A stretch of 64,000 nucleotides of DNA from Sphingomonas donggukensis (GTDB taxonomy: Bacteria; Pseudomonadota; Alphaproteobacteria; Sphingomonadales; Sphingomonadaceae): the NCBI RefSeq assembly GCF_023674425.1, contig NZ_CP098401.1, forward strand, positions 2,339,501-2,403,500, written 5' to 3'. The position numbers were made by a program, and so were the translations under genes. Every line of letters starts with the position of its first letter. Position 1 is the first letter of the stretch. This document shows, in pieces, positions 41,003 through 50,375 of the stretch. The notes below the pieces were generated by a model. It saw only the letters and a program-made list of their open reading frames with translations, did not search any database and had not been told where the DNA came from.

Positions 41003-41785
41003 TCAGCGCGCGACGCCTTTCGCGAAGCTCAGCTTCAGCACCTTCGAATTGGCCGGCACGTCCACCCGCCCGCTCAGGAACGCCACCTCGGCATTGGGCG
41101 CCAGCGAGCGCGTCCGCGGCTCGACCATCCAGTCGAACACCAGCCGCCCCTGCGCATCGCGCAGCTCGACGCGGATGTTGGGCACGCGCTGCGTCTCGCC
41201 GGTCGGGTTGACCACCTTGCCGCTGACTGCGAACAATTCGTTGCCGGTGCCCATGTCGCGGCGGTCGATCGCCTGGTCGACGAAGCGAAGCGGCGTCTCC
41301 GCCGCGCCGATCGGCAGGCCGAACTGCGCCGCCAGCCCCGGTGCGCCCGAATAGAGGATCGCCCCCGCGCCCAGCGTCATCGACAGGCCGGCGACCACCG
41401 CCGCCGCGGTCCAGCGTTTCGCGGGGTTGCGCGTCGGGCGGAACGGCGGGCGATGCGCGAAGGCATCGAACGCCGGCGGCGGATTGGTGACCGCATCGTC
41501 GACGAAGGTGCGGATTTCGGGGCTGCGCGCCGGCTGCTCGCCGACGGACGGCAGCGGGGCGGCTACAGCAGCGGCCTTCGCCGCGACAGGCGCCGGAACA
41601 ACCACGGGCGGCGCGGCGGCGGCCGGCGCCGCCTCCACCCGGTCGCGCGCCGACAGGTCGAGCAGGGCCGGCGGCTGGAACCAGCTGTGCCGGCAGCTGG
41701 CGCAGCGCACCGTGCGTCCCTCGGCGCCGATCGCGGTGTCGGGAACCAGATAGCGAGCGTTGCACTCGGTACATTCGAGGATCAT
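41003..41785 (-). CDS. MJ0042-type zinc-ribbon protein
   Basis: 260 residues from the ATG at 41785. A four-Cys zinc ribbon (CTECNARYLVPD ... VRCASCRHSW, about 5-35) is followed by a long Ala/Pro-rich linker (about 40-125), one membrane helix (about 142-160, TAAAVVAGLSMTLGAGAIL) and a C-terminal beta domain of DUF3426-like type (VSGKVVNPTGETQRVPNIRVELRD). It probably senses or binds in the cytoplasm and has a periplasmic domain. It is divergent from ftsE. Confidence 0.87.
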   Translation of the reverse strand: MILECTECNARYLVPDTAIGAEGRTVRCASCRHSWFQPPALLDLSARDRVEAAPAAAAPPVVVPAPVAAKAAAVAAPLPSVGEQPARSPEIRTFVDDAVTNPPPAFDAFAHRPPFRPTRNPAKRWTAAAVVAGLSMTLGAGAILYSGAPGLAAQFGLPIGAAETPLRFVDQAIDRRDMGTGNELFAVSGKVVNPTGETQRVPNIRVELRDAQGRLVFDWMVEPRTRSLAPNAEVAFLSGRVDVPANSKVLKLSFAKGVAR

Positions 41786-41952
41786 CGGGCCTGTCCGGTC
41801 AAAGCGGGCGCCCGTGCGCCCTTGCAATTGCCGCGAATCTAAGCACGACCGCGAGTCGCGGGCAAGAGTCGCGTGCCGCTTGAGCGCCCCCGACGGCTGT
41901 GCGATGCGGGTTATCCACAACAAACCCGCAGCTGGGGGCACCGCCGGGCCGC

Positions 41953-42654
41953 ATGGCGAACATCGTCCAGTTCGAAAATGTCGGTTTGCGCTACGGCACC
42001 GGGCCGGAAACGCTGAGCGACGTCAGCTTCACGCTGGCGACCGGCGCCTTCTATTTCCTGACCGGGGCGAGCGGCGCGGGCAAGACGTCGCTACTGAAGC
42101 TCCTGTACCTCGCCCAGCGCCCGACGCGCGGCATCATCCGCCTGTTCGGGGAGGATGCGGTGACGATGCCGCGCGACCGGCTGCCCGGATTTCGCCGCCG
42201 CATCGGCGTGGTGTTCCAGGACTTCCGCCTGATCCCGCACCTGTCCGCCGCCGACAACATCGCGCTGCCGTTGCGCGTGTCGGGCGTGAGCGAGGCCGAG
42301 ATCGAGGCGCCGGTGCGCGAAATGCTCGCGTGGGTGGGCCTGCGCGACCGCGCCGATGCGAAGCCGCCGACGCTGTCGGGCGGGGAGCAGCAGCGCATCG
42401 CCATCGCCCGCGCGGTCATCACCCGGCCCGAAATGCTGGTCGCCGACGAACCGACCGGCAACGTCGATCCCGACATGGCCGACCGGCTGCTGCATTTGTT
42501 CGAAAGCCTCAATCGCCTGGGCACCACCGTCGTCGTCGCGACGCATGACTTCCAGCTGCTCCAGCGCATTCCGGGCGCACACATGATGCGGCTCGATGCA
42601 GGGCGCCTGCCCGATCCCACCGGATCGCTGCGCCACCCGCCGAGGAAGCCGTGA
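41953..42654 (+). CDS. ftsE: cell division ATP-binding protein FtsE
   Basis: 233 residues, a stand-alone ABC ATPase: Walker A GASGAGKT near residue 38, signature LSGGEQQR near 142, Walker B VADEPTGNVD near 162. The ATG at 41953 matches FtsE starts (MANIVQFENVGLRYG). With FtsX it forms a divisome complex that activates peptidoglycan hydrolases through EnvC-like proteins. It overlaps ftsX (GTGA). Confidence 0.93.
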   Translation: MANIVQFENVGLRYGTGPETLSDVSFTLATGAFYFLTGASGAGKTSLLKLLYLAQRPTRGIIRLFGEDAVTMPRDRLPGFRRRIGVVFQDFRLIPHLSAADNIALPLRVSGVSEAEIEAPVREMLAWVGLRDRADAKPPTLSGGEQQRIAIARAVITRPEMLVADEPTGNVDPDMADRLLHLFESLNRLGTTVVVATHDFQLLQRIPGAHMMRLDAGRLPDPTGSLRHPPRKP

Positions 42655-43529
42655 GCCGCCTGTCGCCCGGCACCGCGGGCCGCAGCCTGCTCGACGACGG
42701 TCGCCGCACCCGCGCGATGCGCTGGGTGATGGCGGTAATGCTGTTCCTGACGGTGCTGGTCGCGGCACTCGGGCTCGGCACGCTGGGCGCCGCGACCGGG
42801 CTCGACCGCCAGCTCGCCGGGCGGCTGACCGTGCAGATCTTCTCCCCCGACGACGCCGCAGTCGCGCGCACCGTCGTGGCGATCGGTGGCGTGCCGGGCG
42901 TGGTGCAGGCGCAGGCGGTGCCGCGCGCGAAGATGGCGGAGCTGCTGCGCCCGTGGTTGGGCGATGCCGGGCTCGACGCCGACCTGCCGATCCCGGTGAT
43001 GGTCGATGTCGACCTGGCCGACGCGCGCGACGCCACCGCCGATGCCGCCGCGGCACGCATCCGAAGCCTAGCGCCCGGCGCGCAGGTCGATCGCAACGCC
43101 CGCTGGCTTGCGCCGGTGCGCAGCTTCGTCCTGTCGATCGCGTGGCTGGCTGGCGGGCTCGTCCTGCTGATGGCGACCGCGACGTCGGCGATCGTGCTGC
43201 TGACGGCGCGGTCGGGACTCGACACGCACCGCGACACCATCGATGTGCTCCACATGCTCGGATCGACCGATATCCAGGTGGCGCGCCTGTTCCAGCGTCG
43301 CATCGCGCTCGACACGCTGACCGGCGGTGCCATCGGCACGCTGGCGGCGCTCGTCGCGGTGGCGCTGGTCGGGTCGCAGATCGCGGCGCTCGATTCGACG
43401 CTGGTGCGCGGCGTAACGCTCTCGCTCGTCGACTGGCTGATCCTCGCCGCGCTGCCGCTCGCCTTCGCGCTGCTGGCGACGCTCGCCGCGCGCATCGCCG
43501 TCGTCGGCACGTTGAGGCGCGTGTTGTGA
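42651..43529 (+). CDS. ftsX: cell division protein FtsX
   Basis: 292 residues starting at a GTG that overlaps the ftsE stop. Four membrane helices (about 24-45, then near 160-185, 218-240 and 255-282) flank a periplasmic domain (about 50-155), the FtsX layout. It couples FtsE ATP hydrolysis to activation of the EnvC-like protein. The next gene (YdcF-like) overlaps its stop by 4 nt. Confidence 0.92.
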   Translation: MSRLSPGTAGRSLLDDGRRTRAMRWVMAVMLFLTVLVAALGLGTLGAATGLDRQLAGRLTVQIFSPDDAAVARTVVAIGGVPGVVQAQAVPRAKMAELLRPWLGDAGLDADLPIPVMVDVDLADARDATADAAAARIRSLAPGAQVDRNARWLAPVRSFVLSIAWLAGGLVLLMATATSAIVLLTARSGLDTHRDTIDVLHMLGSTDIQVARLFQRRIALDTLTGGAIGTLAALVAVALVGSQIAALDSTLVRGVTLSLVDWLILAALPLAFALLATLAARIAVVGTLRRVL

Positions 43530-44062
43530 GGATCACGCGGCTCATCGCGGTCTTCGCGCTTGCCTATCTGCTCGGCTTTGCGGCCTTCATGCTGTCGCTG
43601 AAGGGCATTCCCGACGCGCGCCGCACCGACGCCATCGTCGTGCTGACCGGCGGCGCCGGGCGCATCCCGCACGGGCTGGCGCTGCTGGAGGACAAGGCAG
43701 CGAAGCGCATGCTGATCTCGGGCGCCGACCCGTCGGTGCGCCCGTCCGAACTGGCCGCAGCGTACAAGGTGCCGCGCCGCCTGTTCACCTGCTGCATCGA
43801 CCTCGGCAAGGAGGCGGTCGACACCCGCTCCAACGGCGAGGAAACCGCCGCCTGGGTGCGCAGCCACAAATATACGTCGGTCCGGCTCGTCACCGCCGAA
43901 TGGCACATGCCGCGCGCGCGCCTCGAACTGACGAAGGCGCTCGGCGACGGGGTCGAGGTGATCGGCGATCCGGTGCCGAGCAACCCCGCGTTCGGCATGC
44001 TGGTGCGCGAGTACAACAAATACCTGGTCCGGCGCGCGGCCTTCCTGGTCGGCTACGCATGA
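43526..44062 (+). CDS. YdcF-like DUF218 protein
   Basis: 178 residues from a GTG. A short N-terminal hydrophobic segment (about 5-25) is followed by the DUF218 core: IVVLTGGAGRIPHGLALLE, LISGADPS, DTRSNGEETAAWVR and LVTAEWHMPRARLEL, all typical. In other bacteria this family (YdcF, ElyC) influences envelope glycan or lipid carrier metabolism. It is in the ftsEX operon and overlaps plsC by 4 nt, so an envelope role is likely. Confidence 0.88.
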   Translation: MRITRLIAVFALAYLLGFAAFMLSLKGIPDARRTDAIVVLTGGAGRIPHGLALLEDKAAKRMLISGADPSVRPSELAAAYKVPRRLFTCCIDLGKEAVDTRSNGEETAAWVRSHKYTSVRLVTAEWHMPRARLELTKALGDGVEVIGDPVPSNPAFGMLVREYNKYLVRRAAFLVGYA

Positions 44063-44781
44063 TCGCGCGCGTCCGCACCTGGGCGTTCAACGCCGCGTTC
44101 TTCGGCGGATCGGTGCCGATCGTGTTGATGGCGCCGGTGATGGCGCTCTTCGGCACCGCGGCGCTGCGCTGGTGGGTGGTGTTCTGGACGCGCTACCACC
44201 GGTTCTGCGCGCGCTGGGTGCAGGGCGTGCGCGTCGTCGTGTCGGGCGAGATTCCGACGACCCCGGCACTCTACGCCGGCAAGCACCAGGCGATGTTCGA
44301 GACGTTCGAGATGGTCGCCCTGCTCGACGCGCCGGTCATCGTGCTGAAGAAGGAACTGGCCGACATCCCGGTATGGGGCTGGGCGGCGCGGCGCTACGGC
44401 ATGATCGTGGTCGACCGCGAAGGCTCGTCGGGTGCGCTGCGCCAGATGATGCGCGATGCCGAGGCTGCGGCGGCGAGCGGACGATCGGTGGTGATCTTTC
44501 CCGAAGGCACCCGCGTCGTGCCCGGCGCGATGCCCGAGCTGAAACCGGGCTTCGTCGGCCTCTACCGCGCGCTGAAGATGCCGCTGGTCCCGGTCGCGAT
44601 CGACAGCGGCCACGTCTGGCCCAAACACGGTCCCAAGCGCCCCGGCATCATCCGCTTCGCCTTCCAGCCCGCGATCGCGCCGGGGCTGAACAGGCGTGAG
44701 GTCGAGCCGCTGGTGCATGCGGCGATCAATGTGCTGGAGGTTGGCGCGGCCCACTCTAACAACCTCGTTCGCCTCGAGTAG
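44059..44781 (+). CDS. plsC: 1-acyl-glycerol-3-phosphate acyltransferase (PlsC)
   Basis: 240 residues with an N-terminal membrane helix region and the acyltransferase motifs: KHQAMFETFE (the usual HX4D has Glu in place of Asp), FPEGTR and PVAIDSGHVWP. It makes phosphatidic acid from lysophosphatidate at the inner membrane. The last residues (NNLVRLE) and the stop TAG are encoded by the left arm of a family-A palindromic repeat, so the present C-terminus is element-derived. Overlaps the YdcF-like gene by 4 nt. Confidence 0.9.
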   Translation: MIARVRTWAFNAAFFGGSVPIVLMAPVMALFGTAALRWWVVFWTRYHRFCARWVQGVRVVVSGEIPTTPALYAGKHQAMFETFEMVALLDAPVIVLKKELADIPVWGWAARRYGMIVVDREGSSGALRQMMRDAEAAAASGRSVVIFPEGTRVVPGAMPELKPGFVGLYRALKMPLVPVAIDSGHVWPKHGPKRPGIIRFAFQPAIAPGLNRREVEPLVHAAINVLEVGAAHSNNLVRLE

Positions 44782-44883
44782 CCGTCGAGCTTGTCGAGAC
44801 GGCGTATCGAGAGGTCCGTGCCACAGGACAGGCATCTCTTGATACGGGCTCTCGACAAGCTCGATCCCTACTCGAGACGAACG
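44766..44883. repeat. dispersed palindromic repeat, family A, copy 3
   Basis: Arms CGTTCGCCTCGAGTAG (44766-44781) and CTACTCGAGACGAACG (44868-44883) pair over 15 of 16 positions. Inner arms (CGTATCGAGA / TCTTGATACG) resemble those of copies 1 and 2. The left arm overlaps the plsC stop; the right end is 25 nt before the convergent prephenate dehydrogenase gene. Confidence 0.8.
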
Positions 44884-44907
44884 GCGGGGGGGTGAGCGCG
44901 CCCGATC

Positions 44908-45816
44908 CTAATGATCCCCGCGCCCGAAATCGGGCCGTGCGTCGTCCTGGCCCTGTTCGATGATCGACCGCCGCACCGCGCGCGTGCGGGTGAAGGTGTC
45001 GAACAGCTGGTCGCCCTTGCCCCAGCGGATCGCGCGTTGCAGCTCGCTCAGGTCCTCCGAAAACCGCTGGAGCATGTCGAGTACCGCCTCGCGGTTGCTG
45101 AGGAACACGTCGCGCCACATCGTCGGGTCGGACGCGGCGATGCGGGTGAAGTCGCGAAAACCGCCCGCCGAATATTTGATAACCTCGCTCGACGTCACTT
45201 CCTCCAGGTCGCTGGCGGTGCCGACGATGGTATAGGCGATCAGGTGCGGCAAATGGCTGGTGACGGCCAGCACGCGGTCGTGGTGGTCGGGGGCCATGAT
45301 GTCGATGTCGGCACCCAGCCGCCGCCAGAATTCGGCGACCCGCTCGACCGCGACCGCCGGCGTGCCCTCGGGCGGGGTCAGGATGCACCAGCGTTTGTGG
45401 AACAGCGCGGCGAACCCGGCCTCGGGCCCGCTACGCTCGGTCCCCGCGACCGGATGCGCCGGCACGATCGTTGCTGCGGGGAGTGCTGCCTGCAACGCCT
45501 CGACCACGCTTGCCTTGCACGACCCTACGTCGCTCAGGATCGCGTCTGCAGGCAGGTCGGCCGCGATCTCTGCCGCCACCGCGCCGATCGCACCGACCGG
45601 CACGCACAGGATCACCAGGTCGGCATCGATCAACGCCGCGCCGGGTGTATCGGCGACATCGTCGACCAGCGCCAGCGCCCGCGCCGTTTCCCGCACCTCG
45701 GGATCGGCGTCATAGCCCGACAGCGCGACCCCCGGCATGCCCGCACGCACCCCGCGCGCGATCGACGACCCGATCAGGCCCAGGCCGATGATCGTCACGC
45801 GCGCGAAGGGCAGCAT
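44908..45816 (-). CDS. prephenate/arogenate dehydrogenase family protein
   Basis: 302 residues from the ATG that overlaps the hisC stop. The NAD(P)-binding motif IIGLGLIGSS is near residue 10, the catalytic His-containing PAHPVAGTERSGPEAG near 120, and the distal dimer helix HLPHLIAYTIVG near 185. It converts prephenate or arogenate to a tyrosine precursor. Grouped with hisC-type aminotransferase, whose enzymes can also act on aromatic keto acids. Confidence 0.92.
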   Translation of the reverse strand: MLPFARVTIIGLGLIGSSIARGVRAGMPGVALSGYDADPEVRETARALALVDDVADTPGAALIDADLVILCVPVGAIGAVAAEIAADLPADAILSDVGSCKASVVEALQAALPAATIVPAHPVAGTERSGPEAGFAALFHKRWCILTPPEGTPAVAVERVAEFWRRLGADIDIMAPDHHDRVLAVTSHLPHLIAYTIVGTASDLEEVTSSEVIKYSAGGFRDFTRIAASDPTMWRDVFLSNREAVLDMLQRFSEDLSELQRAIRWGKGDQLFDTFTRTRAVRRSIIEQGQDDARPDFGRGDH

Positions 45817-46913
45817 CAGCCCTCTACCAGCGCCCTGATCGCCGCCAGCACGCCCTGCGTCTCCTCCGCGGTGCCGATAGTGATGCGCAGGCCGTTCGGC
45901 AGGCCCTGTCCGGGCAGCCAGCGGACGATATAGCCCGCGTCCATCAGCCCCTTGTACGCGGCCTCGGCGGTCAGATCGCCCTCGAACAGCACCAGCACGA
46001 AATTCGCCTGGCTCGGCACGGCGCGCAAGCCCGCATTGCCCATCTTGCCGATCTCGTCCGCGAACCACGCCCGCCACTGCGCATTATGCGCCCGCGTGTG
46101 ATCGACGAAGTCGCGGTCGGAGAGCGCCGCGATCGCCGCTGCGGTCCCGGCGATGGTGATCGAGAACGGCAGGCGGATACGGTGCATCGCCGCGACGATC
46201 TCCGCCGACGCATAGCCCCAGCCGATCCGCTCGGCGGCCAAGCCGTACATCTTGGAGAAGGTGCGCGTGACCAGCACGTTGGGCGCGCTCTCGGCCAGCG
46301 CCATCCCGCCATCCTCGGCATCGCCCTCGATATACTCGGCATAGGCGTGGTCGAGCACCAGCAGGATGTCGGGGCGCAGCCCGGCGTGCAGCCGCGCGAT
46401 CTCGGCCTTCGGCGTGTAGGTGCCGGTCGGGTTGTTGGGATTGGCGACGAACACGATCCGGGTGCGATCGGTGACGCAGGCCAGGATCGCATCGACGTCG
46501 GTGGCGTAGTCGTTGTCCGGCGCGATGACCGGCGTCGCGCCGACCCGCCGCGTCGCGATCTCGTACACCGCGAAGCCGTAGCGGACGTGGATCACCTCGT
46601 CCCCCGGCCCGGCGAACGCGCCCGCGGCCAGGTGCAGCACCTCGTCCGATCCGTTGCCGTAGATGATCCGCGCCGGGTCGAGCCCGTGCATCTCCGCCAG
46701 CGTCTCGCGCAGCTCAGCGCCGCTCGCGTCGGGATAGCGCTCCAGAGTGTGCGCCGCGCCCGCGAAGGCCGCCCGCGCCGCGTCGCTAGTGCCCAGCGGA
46801 TTCTCGTTCGACGACAGCTTCACGACCTTGCGGCCATCGTCGGTCGTGCTGCGCCCGGGAATATAGGGCGCGATGTCCATGATCCACGGCTTGGGTGCGG
46901 GTGCTGTCGTCAT
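45816..46913 (-). CDS. hisC: histidinol-phosphate aminotransferase HisC
   Basis: 365 residues from the ATG at 46913; in-frame codons upstream are not family-like. PLP fold-type [10 protein letters not shown] near 35, [10 protein letters not shown] near 160, and the PLP-binding Lys in [10 protein letters not shown] near 219. It transaminates imidazole acetol phosphate in histidine synthesis, and some relatives also use aromatic substrates, which would fit its 1-nt overlap with the prephenate dehydrogenase gene. Confidence 0.93.
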   Translation of the reverse strand: MTTAPAPKPWIMDIAPYIPGRSTTDDGRKVVKLSSNENPLGTSDAARAAFAGAAHTLERYPDASGAELRETLAEMHGLDPARIIYGNGSDEVLHLAAGAFAGPGDEVIHVRYGFAVYEIATRRVGATPVIAPDNDYATDVDAILACVTDRTRIVFVANPNNPTGTYTPKAEIARLHAGLRPDILLVLDHAYAEYIEGDAEDGGMALAESAPNVLVTRTFSKMYGLAAERIGWGYASAEIVAAMHRIRLPFSITIAGTAAAIAALSDRDFVDHTRAHNAQWRAWFADEIGKMGNAGLRAVPSQANFVLVLFEGDLTAEAAYKGLMDAGYIVRWLPGQGLPNGLRITIGTAEETQGVLAAIRALVEG

Positions 46914-46988
46914 GTGCCGCCTATGCGCGGGAGGCTGTCGCCTTGGCAAGCGGACGCCGCTATGGCGTCAGTTCTCAAGGGGGCGACG

Positions 46989-48554
46989 ATGCGGGGACCG
47001 ACGGCTTTCTGGCAGGCGATGGAGGCGGCGCGGCAGGAGCATCTGCGCGCGCGCGGGCTGCCTGCGCCCGTGCCCGGCGGCGACGGACTGTCGCGGCGCC
47101 AGTTGATCGTGGCGCTGGCGGGCACGGCGGCGGCCGCCGCCCTGCCGCGTCCGGTGCGCGCCGCGGCGAGCGGCCCGGTCGCGATTATCGGCGGCGGCAT
47201 CGCCGGGCTCTCGGCGCTATGGCACCTGACCAACGCCGGCATCGACGCCCGCCTGTTCGAAGCGCGCACGCGGCTGGGCGGACGCATGTACACCGCCCGT
47301 GCGAAAGGCGCGCCGCCGTTCGAGATGGGCGGCCAGCTGGTCAACACCGAGCACGCCGACATGCACGCGCTGTGCAAGGCGTTCGGCATCGCGCTGATCG
47401 ATCGCAAGGGCGCGCCCCACCGCACGATGATCCTCGATGGCGGCACCGAGCTGCCGCGCGACCGGCTGATCGCGGGCCTGCGCGGCATCGCCGGCCAGAT
47501 CGACGCCGATGCCGCCGCGCTCGACAAGGATTATGCGCGGGTCGCCGCCGCGCTCGATCGCCTGTCGTTCACCGGCTACCTCGACAAATACGCAGCCCTC
47601 ATGCCCGACGACTGGGCACGGCGCCTGATGGAGGCGACCGCGCGCACCGAATATGGGGTCGAGCCCGCGCAGGCTTCCGCGCTCGAACTGGTGTTCAACC
47701 TGCCCTCGGTCGCCGGGCGCCGCATCGACGTGCTCAGCCGCAGCGACGAACGCTTCCTGATCTCCGGCGGCAGCAGCACGCTGGTCGAGGCGATGGGCAA
47801 GCGGCTGGCCAGCCGCATCGTCACCTATCGCCGCCTGACCCGCGTTGATCCGAAGGGTGCGGGCGTGCGCCTGACCTTCTCGAACGACGAGACCTTCGAC
47901 GCCGCCAACGTCATCGTTACCACGCCCGCATCGGTGATGAGCAAGGTCGCTTACGGCGTGCCGCTGCCGACGCTGTGGCGCCAATTCATCGCCGAGGTCG
48001 GGCTGGGCCTGAACGGCAAGGTGCAGGTCGCGACGACCGCGCGGCCCTGGGAAAAACCGATCGGCCGCGGCGGCGAGATCTGGCAGGTCGCGCACGACGT
48101 CGGATCGTCGCTCGGCTGGGACGGCGGCGTGCGTCCGTCGCCGGGCGCCGGCAGCGTGTGGACCTGGTTCACCGGGGGCCGCGAGGTCCGCGCCGCCGAC
48201 CTGCCCGACGCGCGCGCACTGGCGTTACGCTGGGCGAAGCTTGCCGAAGCAGGCGTGCCCGGCATGGCCGCCGCCACCGGCGCGACCGTCCGCCGCACCA
48301 ACTGGCACGACGAGCCCTTTACCGGCGGCGGCTATGTCAATTTCCGCACCGGGCAGCTGACGAAATTCGCCGACCTGATCTGGACCGAGGCCAACGGCGT
48401 CGCGTCCTCCCCACTCTCCGCCGGCCCGGTGATCTTCGCCGGCGAGCATCTGTCCGACGCCTATCCCGGCTACATGAACGGTGGTGCGCAGACCGGGCGG
48501 CTGGCGGCACAGGCGATCATCGCCGCCCGCGCGCCCGCACGCCGGATGGGGTGA
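46989..48554 (+). CDS. Tat-exported flavin monoamine oxidase family protein
   Basis: 521 residues from ATG 46989, preceded by AAGGGGG; an ATG nine codons earlier is an alternative. A twin-Arg motif SRRQLIVAL near residue 35, then a hydrophobic stretch and AxA, marks Tat export. The FAD motif VAIIGGGIAGLSALWHL near 62 and the GGRMYT sequence follow; the C-terminal FAD contact FAGEHLSDAYPGYMNGG is typical of flavin amine oxidases. It likely oxidises an amine or amino acid in the periplasm; substrate unknown. Divergent from hisC. Confidence 0.88.
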   Translation: MRGPTAFWQAMEAARQEHLRARGLPAPVPGGDGLSRRQLIVALAGTAAAAALPRPVRAAASGPVAIIGGGIAGLSALWHLTNAGIDARLFEARTRLGGRMYTARAKGAPPFEMGGQLVNTEHADMHALCKAFGIALIDRKGAPHRTMILDGGTELPRDRLIAGLRGIAGQIDADAAALDKDYARVAAALDRLSFTGYLDKYAALMPDDWARRLMEATARTEYGVEPAQASALELVFNLPSVAGRRIDVLSRSDERFLISGGSSTLVEAMGKRLASRIVTYRRLTRVDPKGAGVRLTFSNDETFDAANVIVTTPASVMSKVAYGVPLPTLWRQFIAEVGLGLNGKVQVATTARPWEKPIGRGGEIWQVAHDVGSSLGWDGGVRPSPGAGSVWTWFTGGREVRAADLPDARALALRWAKLAEAGVPGMAAATGATVRRTNWHDEPFTGGGYVNFRTGQLTKFADLIWTEANGVASSPLSAGPVIFAGEHLSDAYPGYMNGGAQTGRLAAQAIIAARAPARRMG

Positions 48555-48724
48555 CGCGCATCTGCGTAAACGCTCTGTCCTACATCGTCGCAGTCGTGCC
48601 ATAGCGGCGCCATGCCGCTCGTCGCGCCGCCCCACCCCGCTGTCCCGGCGCACCAGCGGTCGCGCGGGGCCGCCTGCCCCCCGTTTCGGGCGTCAACTTT
48701 GTCAACATTCGTGGGCCCAGCCGC

Positions 48725-49837
48725 GTGACCGACACGCGTTTCGGGCTCGACCGCAGCGCGACGCTTGGTGCGCTGGCACTCGACGGCGGCGGCACGCTGG
48801 CGCAGGTCCAGATCGCCTACGAGACCTACGGCACGCTGAACGCCGACGCGTCGAACGCGATTCTCGTCGCGCATGCGCTGACCGGCGACCAGCATCTCGC
48901 CTCCGCCCATCCCCGCACCGGCAAGCCCGGCTGGTGGGCGCGGATGGTGGGCTCGGGCAAGCCGATCGACACCGACCGCTGGTTCGTGGTGTGCAGCAAC
49001 GTGATCGGCAGCTGCATGGGGTCGTCGGGTCCGGCCAGCATCGATCCCGCGACCGGGCGGCCGTACGGCATGGCGTTTCCCGTCATCACCATCCGCGACA
49101 TGGTGCGCGCGCAGGAGATGCTGATCGACCACCTCGGCATCGACACCCTCGCCGCGGTCGTGGGCGGGTCGATGGGCGGAATGCAGGCGCTGAGCTGGGC
49201 GGCGACGTTTCCGCAGCGCGTCCGCGCCTGCGTCGTGCTGGCCAGCGCCGCGCGCCACTCGGCGCAGAACATCGCCTTTCACGAGGTCGGACGCCAGGCG
49301 ATCATGGCCGACCCGAAGTGGCGCGGCGGCGCCTATTACGACGTCGGCGATCCGCCGACCGCGGGCCTCGCCGTCGCACGCATGGCCGCGCACATCACCT
49401 ATCTGTCGGAAGCGGGCCTCACCGAGAAATTCGGGCGCAAGCTGCAAGGGCGTGACGCCAAGACCTTCGGCTTCGACGCCGATTTCCAGGTCGAAAGCTA
49501 TCTGCGCCACCAGGGGATCGCCTTCACCGACCGGTTCGACGCCAATTCCTACCTCTACATCACCCGCGCGCTCGACTATTTCGACCTGGCCGAGGAACAT
49601 GGCGGGCACCTCGCGGGCGCCTTCCGCGGCACCGCCACGCGCTTCTGCCTCGTCAGCTTCGATACCGACTGGCTGTATCCCACCGCGGAGTCGCGCAGCA
49701 TCGTCCACGCCCTGAACGCGGCGGGCGCGCGCGCGAGCTTCGTCGAACTGTCATCCCCCTACGGCCACGACGCCTTCCTGCTCGACTCCCCCGAACTCGA
49801 CCGGGTGATGACGGGATTCCTGGAGGCGGTACGGTGA
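48725..49837 (+). CDS. metX: homoserine O-acyltransferase MetX
   Basis: 370 residues from GTG 48725. The alpha/beta hydrolase core shows the oxyanion and nucleophile elbow [12 protein letters not shown] (Ser near 146), the catalytic Asp in FDTDWLYP near 310 and the His in GHDAFLLD near 343. It activates homoserine as O-acetyl (or succinyl) homoserine for methionine synthesis. MetW is encoded 535 nt downstream. The 170 nt upstream region has no SAM riboswitch I could recognise. Confidence 0.94.
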   Translation: MTDTRFGLDRSATLGALALDGGGTLAQVQIAYETYGTLNADASNAILVAHALTGDQHLASAHPRTGKPGWWARMVGSGKPIDTDRWFVVCSNVIGSCMGSSGPASIDPATGRPYGMAFPVITIRDMVRAQEMLIDHLGIDTLAAVVGGSMGGMQALSWAATFPQRVRACVVLASAARHSAQNIAFHEVGRQAIMADPKWRGGAYYDVGDPPTAGLAVARMAAHITYLSEAGLTEKFGRKLQGRDAKTFGFDADFQVESYLRHQGIAFTDRFDANSYLYITRALDYFDLAEEHGGHLAGAFRGTATRFCLVSFDTDWLYPTAESRSIVHALNAAGARASFVELSSPYGHDAFLLDSPELDRVMTGFLEAVR

Positions 49838-49851
49838 CCGTTCCCCCAGAC

Positions 49852-49922
49852 CCGTTCGTTTCGAGCGAAGTCGAGAAACCTGTTCCGCGCACTGGTTTCT
49901 CGACTTCGCTCGAAACGAACGG
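49852..49922. repeat. dispersed palindrome, family B, copy 1
   Basis: Perfect 29-bp inverted arms (49852-49880 and 49894-49922, beginning CCGTTCGTTTCGAGCG) around a 13-nt loop. It lies between metX and the GNAT gene and would form a very stable hairpin in the transcript. A relative with 33-bp arms interrupts ribD. Confidence 0.9.
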
Positions 49923-49937
49923 TGAGAGAGCGCGCCC

Positions 49938-50375
49938 ATGACCATCGACCTGTCTGACGACGACACCCGCTTGGACATCACCCGCATCCACGGCTGGCTC
50001 GCGTCGAGCTACTGGTCGCCGGGCATCGCACTCGAGCGGGTCGCGCGGGCGATCGCCGGGTCGCATTGCCTCGGCGCCTATGACGACACCGGCGCGCAGG
50101 TCGGCTTCGCGCGCGCGATCACCGACCACGCCACCTTCGCGTGGATCGCCGATGTCTGGGTGGACGAAGCCGTGCGCGGGCAGGGGCTGGGGCGGCGGAT
50201 GGTCGGCTGGTTCGTCGATCACCCCGACTTCGCCGGCATCCGGCGCATCGGGCTGGTCACTGCCGACGCCCACGGCGTTTACGAACCGCTGGGCTTCCAC
50301 GCGCTGCTCCGGCCCGAACGCTTCATGGAGCGCCTGTCGCCCGAGGCCGAAGCGATGCTGAGGGCGGCGCCGTGA
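49938..50375 (+). CDS. GNAT family N-acetyltransferase
   Basis: 145 residues with the GNAT acetyl-CoA site: DVWVDEAVRGQGLGRRMVGW (about 72-91, the Q/RxxGxG/A motif as RGQGLG) and the VTADAHGVYEPLGF end. Substrate unknown. It sits between metX and metW, a position usually empty in alphaproteobacteria, after a palindromic repeat, and its stop overlaps the metW start (GTGA). It could have been inserted with the repeat. Confidence 0.9.
   Translation: MTIDLSDDDTRLDITRIHGWLASSYWSPGIALERVARAIAGSHCLGAYDDTGAQVGFARAITDHATFAWIADVWVDEAVRGQGLGRRMVGWFVDHPDFAGIRRIGLVTADAHGVYEPLGFHALLRPERFMERLSPEAEAMLRAAP

Noticed and set aside
48555..48724. SAM riboswitch before metX
   Set aside because: I looked for the conserved elements of SAM-II and SAM/SAH types (such as the TTAA and AAAAGC segments) and found none in the 170 nt.
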